Numbered from the stretch's first letter, positions 8,578 through 17,708 are shown. The stretch is DNA of 64,000 nt from Compostibacter hankyongensis (GCF_039541075.1 NZ_BAABFN010000004.1:1-64000), one strand, 5' to 3'. Notes: generated by a model from the letters alone, not told the origin. Translations and numbers: made by a program.

Positions 8578-8880
8578 ATGAACAACCTTTTACAGCAAAA
8601 CCTTCCACAGATCAAACACCTTATGCAGCAATATGGGGTGAGGAGGGCCTATGCTTTCGGCAGTGCTGTAAAAGATACTATGCATTCTAAGAGTGATTTC
8701 GATTTCCTGATTAGTTTTTCTCCTGACTTAGACTACGAGACATACGGCACTAATTATTTTAATTTGTTGTATGCGCTGCAGGACCTCCTGCATAAAGAAG
8801 TAGATCTGGTCTCGGAAGAAACCGTGACCAATCCTTATCTCTTACAGAGCATTAACCAGCACAAATTCCAGGTGTTATGA
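8578..8880 (+). CDS. mntA: MNT-family antitoxin nucleotidyltransferase
   Basis: A 100-residue minimal nucleotidyltransferase starting at the ATG just after the TATCTTTG box. It has the family's GS-x10-DxD signature: 'GSAVKDTMHSKSDFD' at about residues 26-40. A third acidic position lies in 'LLHKEVDLVSE'. In MNT/HEPN (type VII) systems this enzyme neutralises the HEPN RNase by transferring AMP to a tyrosine near its active site. Its stop overlaps the next start in an ATGA tetranucleotide, the usual coupled arrangement. All catalytic residues are present, so the antitoxin looks functional. Confidence 0.85.
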   Translation: MNNLLQQNLPQIKHLMQQYGVRRAYAFGSAVKDTMHSKSDFDFLISFSPDLDYETYGTNYFNLLYALQDLLHKEVDLVSEETVTNPYLLQSINQHKFQVL

Positions 8881-9215
8881 TCACGCTGGAGGAGAAAAAG
8901 CTGCTTGTCGATATTCTCACATCCATCCAATCTATAGACGAACATTTGGAAGGACGTCGTATTTTTGAGGAATACAAATCAAGCAAGACCAAGCGTCGCG
9001 CTGTAGAAAGAGAATTAGAAATTATAGGTGAGGCAATAAGTAAGTTATTGAAAATAAGCCCGGAATTTCCTATTTCTTATGCGAGACTCATTGTCGATTT
9101 AAGGAACAAAGTCATTCACGCCTATGACAATGTAGATGACGTGATTATCTGGAAAGTGGTTATGAAGGATATTCCGATCCTTAATAAGGAAGTTAATCAA
9201 TTGCTTATCATTTGA
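8877..9215 (+). CDS. hepT: HEPN-family toxin RNase (DUF86)
   Basis: A 112-residue HEPN (DUF86) protein. The catalytic and target motif R-x4-H-x-Y is intact as 'RNKVIHAYDNVD' near residue 82; in characterised systems R and H form the RNase site and the Tyr is the AMPylation target of MntA. The start overlaps the mntA stop by 4 bp (ATGA). Its own last 8 bp overlap the 3' end of the convergent hypothetical gene. Base composition is more AT-rich than the flanking genes, consistent with a mobile defence or stability module. Confidence 0.85.
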   Translation: MITLEEKKLLVDILTSIQSIDEHLEGRRIFEEYKSSKTKRRAVERELEIIGEAISKLLKISPEFPISYARLIVDLRNKVIHAYDNVDDVIIWKVVMKDIPILNKEVNQLLII

Positions 9216-10188
9216 GTTGAGCTCTTAGCTCCATATCCTTCCATTGCATGGCGGCATCAAAGGTGCCGGGCATTTCCCAGCCGATGTTCATGCCCGATAT
9301 CGCCATATCCTCCCATGATGTCTCTTGCAGATAACCGTGCTGCCGGGCGGCGTTGACCGCTGCTTTGATAAAAAAGAGCAGGTCCTTGTCAATGCTGATC
9401 CATTTTCCGTCACAGAAGCTTCCGCTATAGAGTTGGGCTCCGCTTAAGCTGTAGATGAATTTCTTTGTGGCATCCGGTTTCCCTCCGTCTTCCGCCGCAA
9501 ACCGCGGGATATTCCGGTAGCGGTAGTCGTAGAGCGGAAGGCCGAACCAGAGGTAATCCCCATAGCCCGGCGATTGCTTATTGACATTCGATACGGAGAG
9601 GTAGATGCTGAACTGTGCGGTATGCAGATCCGATTTAAATGTCGCGCTGTCCATTTTGTCATTGCAGTAACGGAGCCGTGCCGTTATCTGAAAATTCAGC
9701 TGCTCCATCTGGCTCAGCAGATACCGGGTGTCCATGCCCTGTTCCAGCAGCAGATGCGGCCAGGGCTGGTTGGGCTTCCGCGGGGCGGTGTATTCCCGTG
9801 AGCCGAAAACCTCCAGGTCGGCAGCATTGCCGTTTCCCGGTCTGTGCAGGATGACCGTCTTCCCCGTATTGGCATAACGGACGCTTCCGTCCGGGAGCTG
9901 CTCCCGTGCTGCATCTTTCAGGTTGTAGCGGGAGGCCCACTGATCGAGTATCCATACGGCTTTGCCAGTCTTATTGCTGTCAAAGGGATGCAATGCCCGG
10001 ATGGTTTCGGGATGCTCTGCGTAGAAGCCTCGCAGGTTGATGCCTTTGCTGAAATTCGGGTCGCGGATGAGTGAAATGTTTCGATCAGGACCCGGCAACA
10101 ACCTGGGCTCTTTGAATCCGGTACTGCTGAAAAAAAGCAGCGGGAGCAGCAATATTATAGTGTGGAAACGCATCAGTCGCCTTTGCAT
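9208..10188 (-). CDS. Secreted protein of unknown function
   Basis: A 326-residue protein with an N-terminal signal sequence (hydrophobic 'TIILLLPLLFFSSTGF'); Met 6 at 10173 is an equally good start. The mature part has aromatic-rich segments such as 'YGDYLWFGLPLYDYRYR' and 'SGMNIGWEMPGTFDAAMQWKD', which suggest a beta-sandwich carbohydrate-binding or hydrolase-like fold, but I cannot name a family. The 3' end overlaps hepT by 8 bp on the opposite strand, so toxin and hypothetical transcripts are convergent and partly antisense. Confidence 0.6.
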   Translation of the reverse strand: MQRRLMRFHTIILLLPLLFFSSTGFKEPRLLPGPDRNISLIRDPNFSKGINLRGFYAEHPETIRALHPFDSNKTGKAVWILDQWASRYNLKDAAREQLPDGSVRYANTGKTVILHRPGNGNAADLEVFGSREYTAPRKPNQPWPHLLLEQGMDTRYLLSQMEQLNFQITARLRYCNDKMDSATFKSDLHTAQFSIYLSVSNVNKQSPGYGDYLWFGLPLYDYRYRNIPRFAAEDGGKPDATKKFIYSLSGAQLYSGSFCDGKWISIDKDLLFFIKAAVNAARQHGYLQETSWEDMAISGMNIGWEMPGTFDAAMQWKDMELRAQLK

Positions 10189-10323
10189 GAAAAGATATTA
10201 TGCTATGCAATATACGCGGTATGGAGATAAGACTAACACGATTTTTGATAGGCTCTTCTTTCGCTTGTGATCATCTGCATCCATTTCCCGCGGCGACTAT
10301 TGGCATAAAAGGAAAGTCTCGGA

Positions 10324-10908
10324 CTAATAATCCCCGGAAAGCCCCCAGCTATAATTTTTAAGCTCTTCTTTTGGGATAGCATCAAAATATTCGCCATGGT
10401 TCATTTTTACGGATCCGCTGCAGCATTCGCCTTCCGGGAAACCCCTTAGCCATTGTGCCAGGAAGGCTGTTCTCCTGTCGACAAATGCACTCCGGAGGTC
10501 ATAGTCACACAGTGGTTGTATATCGCCGTAGTACATGGGGTTTGTTTTTACCTGGGGAAAGATAGCGTCCATATCTGCCTCCAGGGATTTTTCCCAAGTG
10601 AGCTGTGAAACCTTCATTTTTCGGACAAAAAGCGTATCCTTGCTATATTCGGATAAAACGCTCCGATATGTGCTGTCCATCTTTGCCTTTTTCTTCTGAT
10701 AGGTCTGATAGGCTTTGATGTTCATCTCCCGTTGCTCTTTAAAAGCGGCCACGAAGAAGGCCTTTCTTTTTTCGTACAGGATACTGTCCTGTGTAGACAT
10801 GGTTTTGCGCTGATCGGTTTTACGCTGGGCAAATAAGGTGGTCGCGGACAGGAAAGCAACTGCTGCCGTGACCGACATGCCTCTGAATAACGAATTAAGG
10901 ATAAGCAT
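10324..10908 (-). CDS. Secreted protein, possibly LprI/DUF1311-like
   Basis: A 194-residue protein with a signal peptide ('VTAAVAFLSATTLFAQ') and then a highly charged helical region (KRKAFFVAAFKEQREMNIKA). The C-terminal part ('SQLTWEKSLEADMDAIFPQ', 'LCDYDLRSAFVDRRTAFLAQW') loosely resembles the DUF1311/LprI helical domain, in which a W-x-x-x-L-E-A-D-like helix is followed by a Cys-containing helix. This is a pattern match only. It is followed on the same strand by no close gene; the upstream neighbour at 10984-11577 is on the same strand. Confidence 0.5.
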   Translation of the reverse strand: MLILNSLFRGMSVTAAVAFLSATTLFAQRKTDQRKTMSTQDSILYEKRKAFFVAAFKEQREMNIKAYQTYQKKKAKMDSTYRSVLSEYSKDTLFVRKMKVSQLTWEKSLEADMDAIFPQVKTNPMYYGDIQPLCDYDLRSAFVDRRTAFLAQWLRGFPEGECCSGSVKMNHGEYFDAIPKEELKNYSWGLSGDY

Positions 10909-10983
10909 AGCGTTAGGTTATGAATAGGAAAGCTGAGGTGATGAAGTCGATTTTCAAAATAGCTGGATGTTTTTATAGGGAAA

Positions 10984-11577
10984 TCATTGATATCGGATCA
11001 TTCCTGCGGTTTTATGAATGCATTTTTCAATTTTCTCTTTTGCATCATCCGTATAATAGTAAAACAACTGCAAATCACCCCTTTTCTTTTTATGCAGGAA
11101 TACAACCTGGCAATGCGCATACTTTTTTCTGTATAAATAGGGACAGTTCAGCAGGTATTCTCCTGCATCGTCTGCATTAAATTTTTTCTTTACATAGGCA
11201 GGGGGATAATAGATTACCTGGCTATGGACCGTATCGGCGAGAAACTCAATGTCTCTTAAATAATTCGCGTTTGCCGAATTTACAGGAATTCCATAGTAGG
11301 ACATGTCGTCTTCGAGCTGCTTCAGGTCTTTGTAGGACCACATCTGAACCGCTATTACTATGTCCTTACTATGATTGATCAGGTTGTAAACAAATGGGTT
11401 GACCCAGACATTTCTTCCACACATAAAATGCGAAGTAGAATCCAATTCTTCAAACCCATTTGGCTTTTTGTAATCCAGGTGGATATCTTTTTTAAAAATA
11501 TTAAATGCCCGGTCCATGTGCTGAGCGGGTAGACTGGTTGCGAACAAAAAAAAACTAAAGATGTAAAGCATGTGCAT
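10984..11577 (-). CDS. Secreted hypothetical protein
   Basis: A 197-residue protein with a signal peptide (MLYIFSFFLFATSLPAQ). The remainder is rich in Tyr, Lys and Asp with three Cys ('HFMCGRNVWVNP', 'LLNCPYLYRKK', 'EKCIHK'). It resembles the short, rapidly evolving periplasmic proteins common in this group; I recognise no family. It lies between another hypothetical gene and the remnant of a TonB receptor, close to the left edge of the AT-rich island. Confidence 0.5.
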   Translation of the reverse strand: MHMLYIFSFFLFATSLPAQHMDRAFNIFKKDIHLDYKKPNGFEELDSTSHFMCGRNVWVNPFVYNLINHSKDIVIAVQMWSYKDLKQLEDDMSYYGIPVNSANANYLRDIEFLADTVHSQVIYYPPAYVKKKFNADDAGEYLLNCPYLYRKKYAHCQVVFLHKKKRGDLQLFYYYTDDAKEKIEKCIHKTAGMIRYQ

Positions 11578-11656
11578 TTACCGGCAGTGCTTAGGTTGAA
11601 CATGGAGTATGGCTTAAGGATAGAGCAGGTAAAAGTTACGGATTAATTTGCAGAAT

Positions 11657-11860
11657 TCAATACTTCCACCACTGTTTGGTCTGCTTTTTCAGGTTATTGA
11701 ATTTGAAGATATATGACACGGAAGGAACAATGGGCAACAGGCTGAACTGCTTGAGCCGTTGTGTGCCGTCCTTTTTGTACTGGTAATAGTAGAAAAACGG
11801 ATTCTGCCGGCTGTAAGCATTGTAGAGGCTGATATTTCCAGATGGGGGTACCGGGCTTAA
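11657..11860 (-). pseudogene. C-terminal stub of a TonB-dependent outer-membrane receptor
   Basis: Reading the minus strand from 11860 gives an open frame of 67 residues ending at a TGA (11657-11659). The translation contains 'GNISLYNAYSRQNPFFYYYQ' followed by 'LKQFSLLPIVPSVSYIFKF', the typical final beta-strands of Bacteroidota TonB-dependent receptors with the terminal aromatic. Upstream of 11860 the frame is closed by the stop codon of the thioredoxin gene, so the first ~90% of the receptor is absent. The missing part does not appear on the far side of the AT-rich island. I infer that acquisition of the island removed or displaced it. Confidence 0.75.
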
Positions 11861-13012
11861 TTATTTTTTACTTAATAGTTTTTCAAGTACTGAGATAGGA
11901 TTTTCTTTAGTCGTCGCATTACTATCATAAACATAGGTTATTATTCCAGACTTGTCAATCAGGTAAATTCTTGGAATAGGGAGAGCGCCTCCGTACAAAT
12001 TGATAAGGTCTTCATTATTATAAATATTAATCCAGTCCATATGATATTTTTTTATATCGCTTAAATAAGTTGCATAACTTGGACCCTGATAAGCAACAGA
12101 GATAACCATTAGATCTGACGAATGTTTTTTGTGTAGAATTTTTATATCGGGAATCTCATCGATGCAAGGTCCACACCAGGTGGCCCAAAAAGTAAGCAAT
12201 ACGTATTTTTTATGACGATAATCTGCCAAAGAGATTTCTTTTCCATTAATGTCTTTGGCGGAAAACACCGGAGCTGAATTGCCGTTTTTTAAAGGCATTC
12301 TTCCATGTAAAATCTTTAGAATGGTATTCCCCTCTTCGCTGTCCTTAAAGCGCTTGGGAAAAACTGTGTTGAAAAGGTGCAGGGCAGAGTCAGGCGTTAT
12401 CATATATGAAGGGGCTATATTCCTTCTAAAATAAAAGAAGGAATAATATAATTGGCCATTGCTTGTCACATATTCCAGATCTTTTCTAAAGAGATTTTGA
12501 TTTAGCTGTCCAAATTCGTGGGTTAATGAAGTATCGCTTCCGTCAAATATCTTATCTCCGAATCTGGTAAGATAACCTTCAATTTTTTTTACTTCGGTGG
12601 AATCAAATTCATGTATCTTATTTTTTCCCTTCTTAAGGTCATATGCATTTGCCAGAGTATAATTCTCAAAAGGTGATTCTGTCGAATCAGATTGACTAAA
12701 GGTAATAGCGGCAGGTTTATCTTTTACAAAAAATATCTCTTGGTAATTATAATATGACGTCTTTGGATATCGGAGTATTATGGCAGCATAGTTTGAGTAA
12801 TAGGTCCCTGATACGTCTATAGTATTCTTATGATTATTAACTATTTTCAATAATTTTTGTGATTTGCCGTCATCAAGGTACATTGTGAGCTTTTCTGTCT
12901 GGAATTTCCGGGGGAAATTGAGTTTTAGGCTGAAATCTTTTCTTTGCCCAAAAGAAAGAAAATAAAGGCAAATAAAAACAACGGGCAATAATATTCTAAA
13001 TACTAAAATCAT
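11861..13012 (-). CDS. TlpA-like thioredoxin (periplasmic thiol-disulfide oxidoreductase)
   Basis: A 383-residue protein with a signal sequence (LLPVVFICLYFLSFG). Residues ~20-235 are a beta-rich N-terminal domain common in Bacteroidota TlpA/ResA-like proteins. The C-terminal redoxin domain begins at 'NGNSAPVFSAKDINGKEISL' and carries the CGPC active site in 'FWATWCGPCIDEIPDIK'. It is the last gene of the RiPP island, 35 bp after the HlyD gene and in the same direction. Together with two other thioredoxin-fold proteins it probably serves disulfide formation or isomerisation in the Cys-rich peptides; electron-donor roles are equally possible. Confidence 0.85.
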   Translation of the reverse strand: MILVFRILLPVVFICLYFLSFGQRKDFSLKLNFPRKFQTEKLTMYLDDGKSQKLLKIVNNHKNTIDVSGTYYSNYAAIILRYPKTSYYNYQEIFFVKDKPAAITFSQSDSTESPFENYTLANAYDLKKGKNKIHEFDSTEVKKIEGYLTRFGDKIFDGSDTSLTHEFGQLNQNLFRKDLEYVTSNGQLYYSFFYFRRNIAPSYMITPDSALHLFNTVFPKRFKDSEEGNTILKILHGRMPLKNGNSAPVFSAKDINGKEISLADYRHKKYVLLTFWATWCGPCIDEIPDIKILHKKHSSDLMVISVAYQGPSYATYLSDIKKYHMDWINIYNNEDLINLYGGALPIPRIYLIDKSGIITYVYDSNATTKENPISVLEKLLSKK

Positions 13013-13047
13013 TGGAAATGAATATTAGCTATGAAAACTTAAAAATT

Positions 13048-14346
13048 TTATCGACTTCCGAGCGCTTTTCTTATGTTATAAAAAAAATTCTCTATCAGTC
13101 GCCTATTTTCCGTTATGATCTCTCCACTACCAGACATGCCCTCTCGGTAGGCCAACTCTTTGTTATAATTTGTTTTTAATTGCTCCGGTAGAAAGACCTT
13201 TACCAGATATCCGGAATCCAGAGGGACATTGGAAATGGCAGATATTCTTCCATTCACGCTTCCATATTCTTCAAAGGGATAGCCTGCGAACTTGATCAGT
13301 ACTCTTTCTCCCTGTTTGATTTTTCCCATATTAAACTGGGATATCAGCATGGTACCCATATAGCCCGTATTTTTTGGAGTGATATAAAATAGCTGATCTC
13401 CATTTTCAACAATCTGGTTTTCCTGCAGAAGTGAGGTAAATGAAACATGTCCATCTACAGGAGCCATGAGCAGATACCGGTATTTCCAGGCGCTAATAGC
13501 ACTTTGCAAGGTGTTGATGGCCTGTAGAAAGGTGATTTTTTGTTCTGAAATATTTTTTTTCAGTTCGAGCAGCTGATCTTCCAGCTCATTTTGAGAAGAT
13601 TTATTACTGATGATAGAGGCATTTAATTGTGTGAGCGGTAATTTCTTGTTTAAAAATTTGCTTTCCTCCTGCTTGAATTCAAGGGGAGCAATTACCTTTG
13701 TTACTGCTAATGTTTCCTGTATATGATAACTCTGTTGGGAAAGCTGAAAATCACGCGTTGCAATTTCTTTTTGTTGCAATAGATTATCTTCGAGATGTTT
13801 CAAGTTATCCAGATCTTTTGTAAGAATATCTTTCTTTTCTTGGTAATATCCGGATGATAGGTAGGCTTTAAATTGTAGAAGAGACTGGTTAAAGGTTTGA
13901 AAATCCGTCTGCAAGCTGCCCAGGTTAGTAAAATGTTTCCGGGCAAATAATTGAATCCCTTCTGTTTGATCTGCATTGATCATGGCAGATAAAGTATCTG
14001 CCATACGGGAAAGTCCCAATACTTCTTCCGGATCTGAGGTGCTTTCTATAAAACCCAGTATTTGCCCTTGATGTACTTGATCATGGTCTTTTATAAATAG
14101 TTTAATCAATTGTCCATCCGCATGTGCGATAACAGACTTCGGTGCATTTATAGAAGTAAGTCTGAAAGATGCCGTAACGATATCCGGATATTGGATAAAC
14201 CAACTTAATGCTACAACTATTAGTAATATGATAAAGAAAACAGTGATTCCCCAGCGGACAATCCAATTTGGAGGTCGGCCAATAATCTCCTGTACTTCTT
14301 CGCTACGTATAGACAGGCTATTTAAGGTTGTGATTTCTTCCGGCAT
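13048..14346 (-). CDS. HlyD-family membrane fusion protein for peptide export
   Basis: A 432-residue adaptor with one N-terminal transmembrane helix ('WGITVFFIILLIVVALSWFI', about residues 31-50), then a biotinyl-lipoyl-like half ('VIAHADGQLIKLFIKDHDQV'). A long coiled coil follows (roughly 110-270, rich in Q/L/K), then the returning lipoyl and beta-barrel part ('APVDGHVSFTSLLQENQIV', 'GERVLIKFAGYPFEEYG'). It lies 47 bp downstream of the C39 exporter in the same direction, matching the usual bacteriocin exporter operon. It would bridge the inner-membrane ABC transporter to an outer-membrane factor encoded elsewhere. Confidence 0.9.
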   Translation of the reverse strand: MPEEITTLNSLSIRSEEVQEIIGRPPNWIVRWGITVFFIILLIVVALSWFIQYPDIVTASFRLTSINAPKSVIAHADGQLIKLFIKDHDQVHQGQILGFIESTSDPEEVLGLSRMADTLSAMINADQTEGIQLFARKHFTNLGSLQTDFQTFNQSLLQFKAYLSSGYYQEKKDILTKDLDNLKHLEDNLLQQKEIATRDFQLSQQSYHIQETLAVTKVIAPLEFKQEESKFLNKKLPLTQLNASIISNKSSQNELEDQLLELKKNISEQKITFLQAINTLQSAISAWKYRYLLMAPVDGHVSFTSLLQENQIVENGDQLFYITPKNTGYMGTMLISQFNMGKIKQGERVLIKFAGYPFEEYGSVNGRISAISNVPLDSGYLVKVFLPEQLKTNYNKELAYREGMSGSGEIITENRRLIENFFYNIRKALGSR

Positions 14347-14393
14347 TGGCGATTTCTGATTTGAGATTTTATTTTTTTGTCAATTGCTTACGA

Positions 14394-16613
14394 TTAACTA
14401 CCCAATTCCAATTGGTCCCTTACCAGTTCAAAATATTCTCCCTTTAATTTGGTTAATTCTTGATGTGTACCCCTTTCAATGATCCGTCCCTTGTCGAGCA
14501 CTATGATCTGATCTGCATTTTTTACGGTGCTTAAGCGATGGGCAGCAACTACAACTGTCTTGTTTTTAAAAAAAGATTCTAGATTTTCCATGATTATGGT
14601 TTCATTTTTTGCATCCAGGGCATTGGTAGCTTCGTCAAAGAAAATATATTCCGGATTTTTGTATACCGCCCGGGCAATGATTATACGCTGCCGTTGTCCT
14701 TGGCTGATGCCTGTACCTTCTGCACCAATTTTTGTGTTAAACCCTAACGGTAGAGATTCTATAAATTCTAGAATATTCGCTACCTTGGCTGCCCGAATCA
14801 GTGTTTTCATATCTGGTACCTCATCGCTTACAGCTATATTATGTGCAATGCTGTCTGAAAAAATATAACTGTCTTGCATAACTGACCCGCATTTGCTTCT
14901 CCAAAGCTTATTATTGATATAGTCCAGTCTATGTTCCCCAACACGAATTTCCCCCCTTATAGGAGTATAAAATTTCATCAGCATTTTTAGCAAGGTGGTC
15001 TTCCCACTACCGCTTATCCCGACAATAGCCGTCATTTTTCCTTCCGGTATATGGAGGTCAATATCCTTTAGCACTGGCTCATTTCCCGCACCAGGATATT
15101 TAAAGCTCATATTTGTTAACGCAATGCCATGATCTTCAGGCAAGTAGCTGATTCCTGCTGTTAATTCCCGCCCATTACCATTTTCTCCTGGAAGGAGTGG
15201 GGGGGCCTCATCCTTCATGCCGTGAATCTCGTTGAGCCTTTCGAGGCTGATGAGGGCGTCCTGTGTACTTTGAATAAACTGGATAAATTGTTCAATAGGG
15301 GCATTCAGTTGGCCGATGATATACTGTATAGCCAGCATGGCTCCGATTGTGATCTGACCATGTACCACTGCCATAGCGGAAAGGAAAGTAATTGAGATAT
15401 TTTTAGCTTGATTAATAAAAAAGCCCCCGCCTTGTTGATATTGGGTAAGCGCAAGTTGTTTTACGCTCACTTTGAATAACCGGGCCTGGATTCTTTCCCA
15501 TTCCCAACGTTTTGATATTTCACAGTTATTCATCTTAATTTCCTGCATTCCATGGATCAGCTGGATCACTTTGCTTTGGTTCTGTGCGGCTACATCAAAG
15601 AATTTATAATCCAGTTTTTTTCGGGAGCGCAGAAATAAAAGTATCCATATCACATATAATACGCTACCAAATAGAAATACAAGAAAGATTTTTAGATCAT
15701 AGATCACAATGACGATGGTAAATATCAAAAAATTAAAAAAAGAAAATAAACTGCTCAATGTTGGGCCTGTAAGGAAACTTTGTATACGGCTATGATCTCC
15801 CATACGTTGCATGATATCGCCAACCATTTTACTATCGAAAAATGCAATAGGCAACCGCATTAGCTTGATAAGAAAATCGGATAGAATAGAGATGTTAATC
15901 CGTGTATTGATATGTAGCAAAACCCAGCTCCGAATGAAATTTACGGATGTTTGACCAAGGAAGAGCATAAGCTGAGCAATAAGTACAAGGTAGATGAAAT
16001 TGATATCCCGTGTATTGATCCCGATATCTACGATGGATTGGGTGAGAAAAGGCAGAATAAGCTGAAGCAAACTTCCTATGACTAGACCAAGAATCAATTG
16101 TGTTAACAGATTTCTGTAACTCAGCAGATAACGAAGCAATATAGATAGATTCAACCTCCCTTTACTTTCATCTTCCGTCTTATAAAATTTAGGGGTAGGC
16201 TCTAATAGTAGGACAATGCCTTCTTCGCCATTATCCATTTTACTGTTGCTCCAGCCGTTTAAAAACTCATCCCTACTATACACAATATGGCTTTTAGCTG
16301 GATCGGCTACACAAATTCTGTTTCCATTGATCTTATATACTACAATGAAGTGGCTTTGATTCCAATAGGCAACGAGTGGAAGTATACTTTCTCCTGCCAG
16401 CTTTTGAAATGTTGTCTTTAACGCTATGGTCCGAAATCCGATCAATTCGGCTGCTTCACTGATGCCAAGTAAGGAAACCCCTTCTCGAGTGATTCCGCTT
16501 TTGACACGTAAGCTCTGTAAGGTGTAATGCTTCCCATAATACTTAGCTACCATACGTAAACACGTGGGACCACAATCTAAAGAGTCTAGCTGTTTATAGT
16601 GGGGGAAGCGCAT
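14394..16613 (-). CDS. Peptidase-containing ABC transporter (C39 leader peptidase + exporter)
   Basis: A 739-residue PCAT/SunT-type protein. The N-terminal C39 domain (1-~135) has the catalytic Cys in 'LDCGPTC' (Cys14), the His in 'NQSHFIVVYKI' and the Asp in 'VADPAKS'. Six transmembrane segments occupy ~165-440. The ATPase has Walker A 'GISGSGKTT', signature 'GISQGQRQR', Walker B 'YIFFDEATNALD' and H-loop 'VAAHRLST'. It should cut the precursors after the double glycine of the LTRxQLKKILGG leader and export the core. The gene lies downstream of precursor 1, beyond that gene's terminator, and upstream of hlyD. All catalytic motifs are intact. Confidence 0.95.
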   Translation of the reverse strand: MRFPHYKQLDSLDCGPTCLRMVAKYYGKHYTLQSLRVKSGITREGVSLLGISEAAELIGFRTIALKTTFQKLAGESILPLVAYWNQSHFIVVYKINGNRICVADPAKSHIVYSRDEFLNGWSNSKMDNGEEGIVLLLEPTPKFYKTEDESKGRLNLSILLRYLLSYRNLLTQLILGLVIGSLLQLILPFLTQSIVDIGINTRDINFIYLVLIAQLMLFLGQTSVNFIRSWVLLHINTRINISILSDFLIKLMRLPIAFFDSKMVGDIMQRMGDHSRIQSFLTGPTLSSLFSFFNFLIFTIVIVIYDLKIFLVFLFGSVLYVIWILLFLRSRKKLDYKFFDVAAQNQSKVIQLIHGMQEIKMNNCEISKRWEWERIQARLFKVSVKQLALTQYQQGGGFFINQAKNISITFLSAMAVVHGQITIGAMLAIQYIIGQLNAPIEQFIQFIQSTQDALISLERLNEIHGMKDEAPPLLPGENGNGRELTAGISYLPEDHGIALTNMSFKYPGAGNEPVLKDIDLHIPEGKMTAIVGISGSGKTTLLKMLMKFYTPIRGEIRVGEHRLDYINNKLWRSKCGSVMQDSYIFSDSIAHNIAVSDEVPDMKTLIRAAKVANILEFIESLPLGFNTKIGAEGTGISQGQRQRIIIARAVYKNPEYIFFDEATNALDAKNETIIMENLESFFKNKTVVVAAHRLSTVKNADQIIVLDKGRIIERGTHQELTKLKGEYFELVRDQLELGS

Positions 16614-17149
16614 AGTCTAATTATTGTGTTCTTTAAATGCCTTAAAGCATTTAAGGGATATTTATTTTCTACTAATCGTTTAATTCATCACCTTTATGTT
16701 TATAATTATAAATGAATGTATTTTTCCATCTAGATGCGGAGGACGATCGGAATTTGTTCTTTTTTGTATAATAATTTCTATCTGAAAGGGACAGAAGCAA
16801 TCCAACTCTCAAAACATAGCTGGAAGATGGAGCTTTTCTTCAGTGGAATTATAAGCACCGACTTAATATTAGATCTTTCTGGGGTAATATGAAATGCTGT
16901 CAGAACTCTAACTTGGACTGCATCTATGTCTGTTTTGATAGCCCTCACTATAAAGAAATCCTAATTCCAGATATTATATAATCCCTTAGATAGCTAGTGT
17001 CTTTATTTTACTAAAGGATATTCATAACTATTCCGCCAAATTCCTACAATAACGCTTCTAAGAGCGAAACGATGATCAAATGAGACGAAAATAATCTTTT
17101 TTGGGGAGTTTCCCATATAAATAGATCAATGAATACATTTCTTGCTATA
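16614..17149 (-). other. AT-rich non-coding stretch between exporter and precursor 1
   Basis: About 530 bp without a plausible gene on either strand. It holds short stop-riddled frames only. The promoter of the exporter-hlyD-thioredoxin operon must lie here because the preceding precursor gene ends in a strong terminator, but I could not pick a confident TTTG/TAnnTTTG pair. Confidence 0.4.
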
Positions 17150-17196
17150 AAAAGTAAAGGGTCATATATTTAATTAATATCTAACCCTTTACTTTT
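17150..17196 (-). terminator. Terminator of precursor 1
   Basis: A perfect 13-bp inverted repeat: AAAAGTAAAGGGT at 17150-17162 and ACCCTTTACTTTT at 17184-17196. In minus-strand direction it is followed by a T-rich run. It begins 17 bp past the precursor stop, separating it from the exporter operon. Confidence 0.8.
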
Positions 17197-17213
17197 CAAA
17201 TTTATCTCTTCCT

Positions 17214-17444
17214 TTAACTACTCTTGCAGTTGCTCCATGAACTACCGACATTAGGACAGAGGCAAAAACCGCTTTTCACTGCACAATCTGCTGTCCAAGG
17301 GGAACTATCTCCACCACCACATTGACCACTGCATTTACCATCTCCCCCAGACCCATCGCTTCCACCCAATATCTTTTTCAATTGTTTCCTTGTGAGAATC
17401 TCAGTGCTGCTGAGATTAAGCCCACTTAATTTTAGTTTTTTCAT
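17214..17444 (-). CDS. Cys-rich RiPP precursor peptide 1 (double-glycine leader)
   Basis: A 76-residue peptide. The leader (1-28) starts MKKLKLSGLNLSS and ends LTRKQLKKILGG, the Bacteroidota double-glycine type cut by C39 peptidases. The predicted 48-residue core is Gly/Ser-rich with six Cys ('KCSGQCGGG', 'TADCAV', 'GFCLCP', 'SNCKSS') and two Trp. An even number of Cys, and nearby VKOR and thioredoxin genes, suggest disulfides. Many Ser residues could be sites for dehydration or glycosylation, but no modification is shown. The leader is nearly identical to that of precursor 2 while the cores differ, as expected for peptides sharing maturation enzymes. It has its own structured leader and terminator. 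Confidence 0.85.
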   Translation of the reverse strand: MKKLKLSGLNLSSTEILTRKQLKKILGGSDGSGGDGKCSGQCGGGDSSPWTADCAVKSGFCLCPNVGSSWSNCKSS

Positions 17445-17491
17445 TTTGTGTATTTTTTAATGTTAGAACTATAAAATTTTCTCCACTCTCC

Positions 17492-17615
17492 GTGCTCCAT
17501 GGATAGCAGTTTATGCTCCTTTTAGCCTTCTGCTGAGAAGGCTTTATATTAGTACTCCCTCCGGAGCACGAGGAAGTATATTTCACCGCTTCATAGAGAA
17601 AAACGACCGGCGAAA
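17492..17615 (-). ncRNA. Structured 5' leader of precursor 1, candidate RNA switch
   Basis: Read in minus-strand order. A first hairpin pairs TTTCGCCG (17608-17615) with CGGTGAAA (17581-17588), including a G-U pair possible only in the minus-strand RNA. GTGCTCC (17563-17569) can then pair either locally with GGAGTAC (17552-17558) or distally with GGAGCAC (17492-17498). An 8-bp hairpin AGCCTTCT/AGAAGGCT (17524-17543) lies between the two options. The distal arm is about 48 bp before the ATG. The same topology with different sequence precedes precursor 2. I do not recognise a known riboswitch class. Confidence 0.55.
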
Positions 17616-17708
17616 TAGCTTTAGAATTTCATCCTTTTCCTTCTCAGTCCCATGATTTTTATAGATGAGATGATGTGGTTCTTACCTTTTCTATAACTAC
17701 ATAACTTC

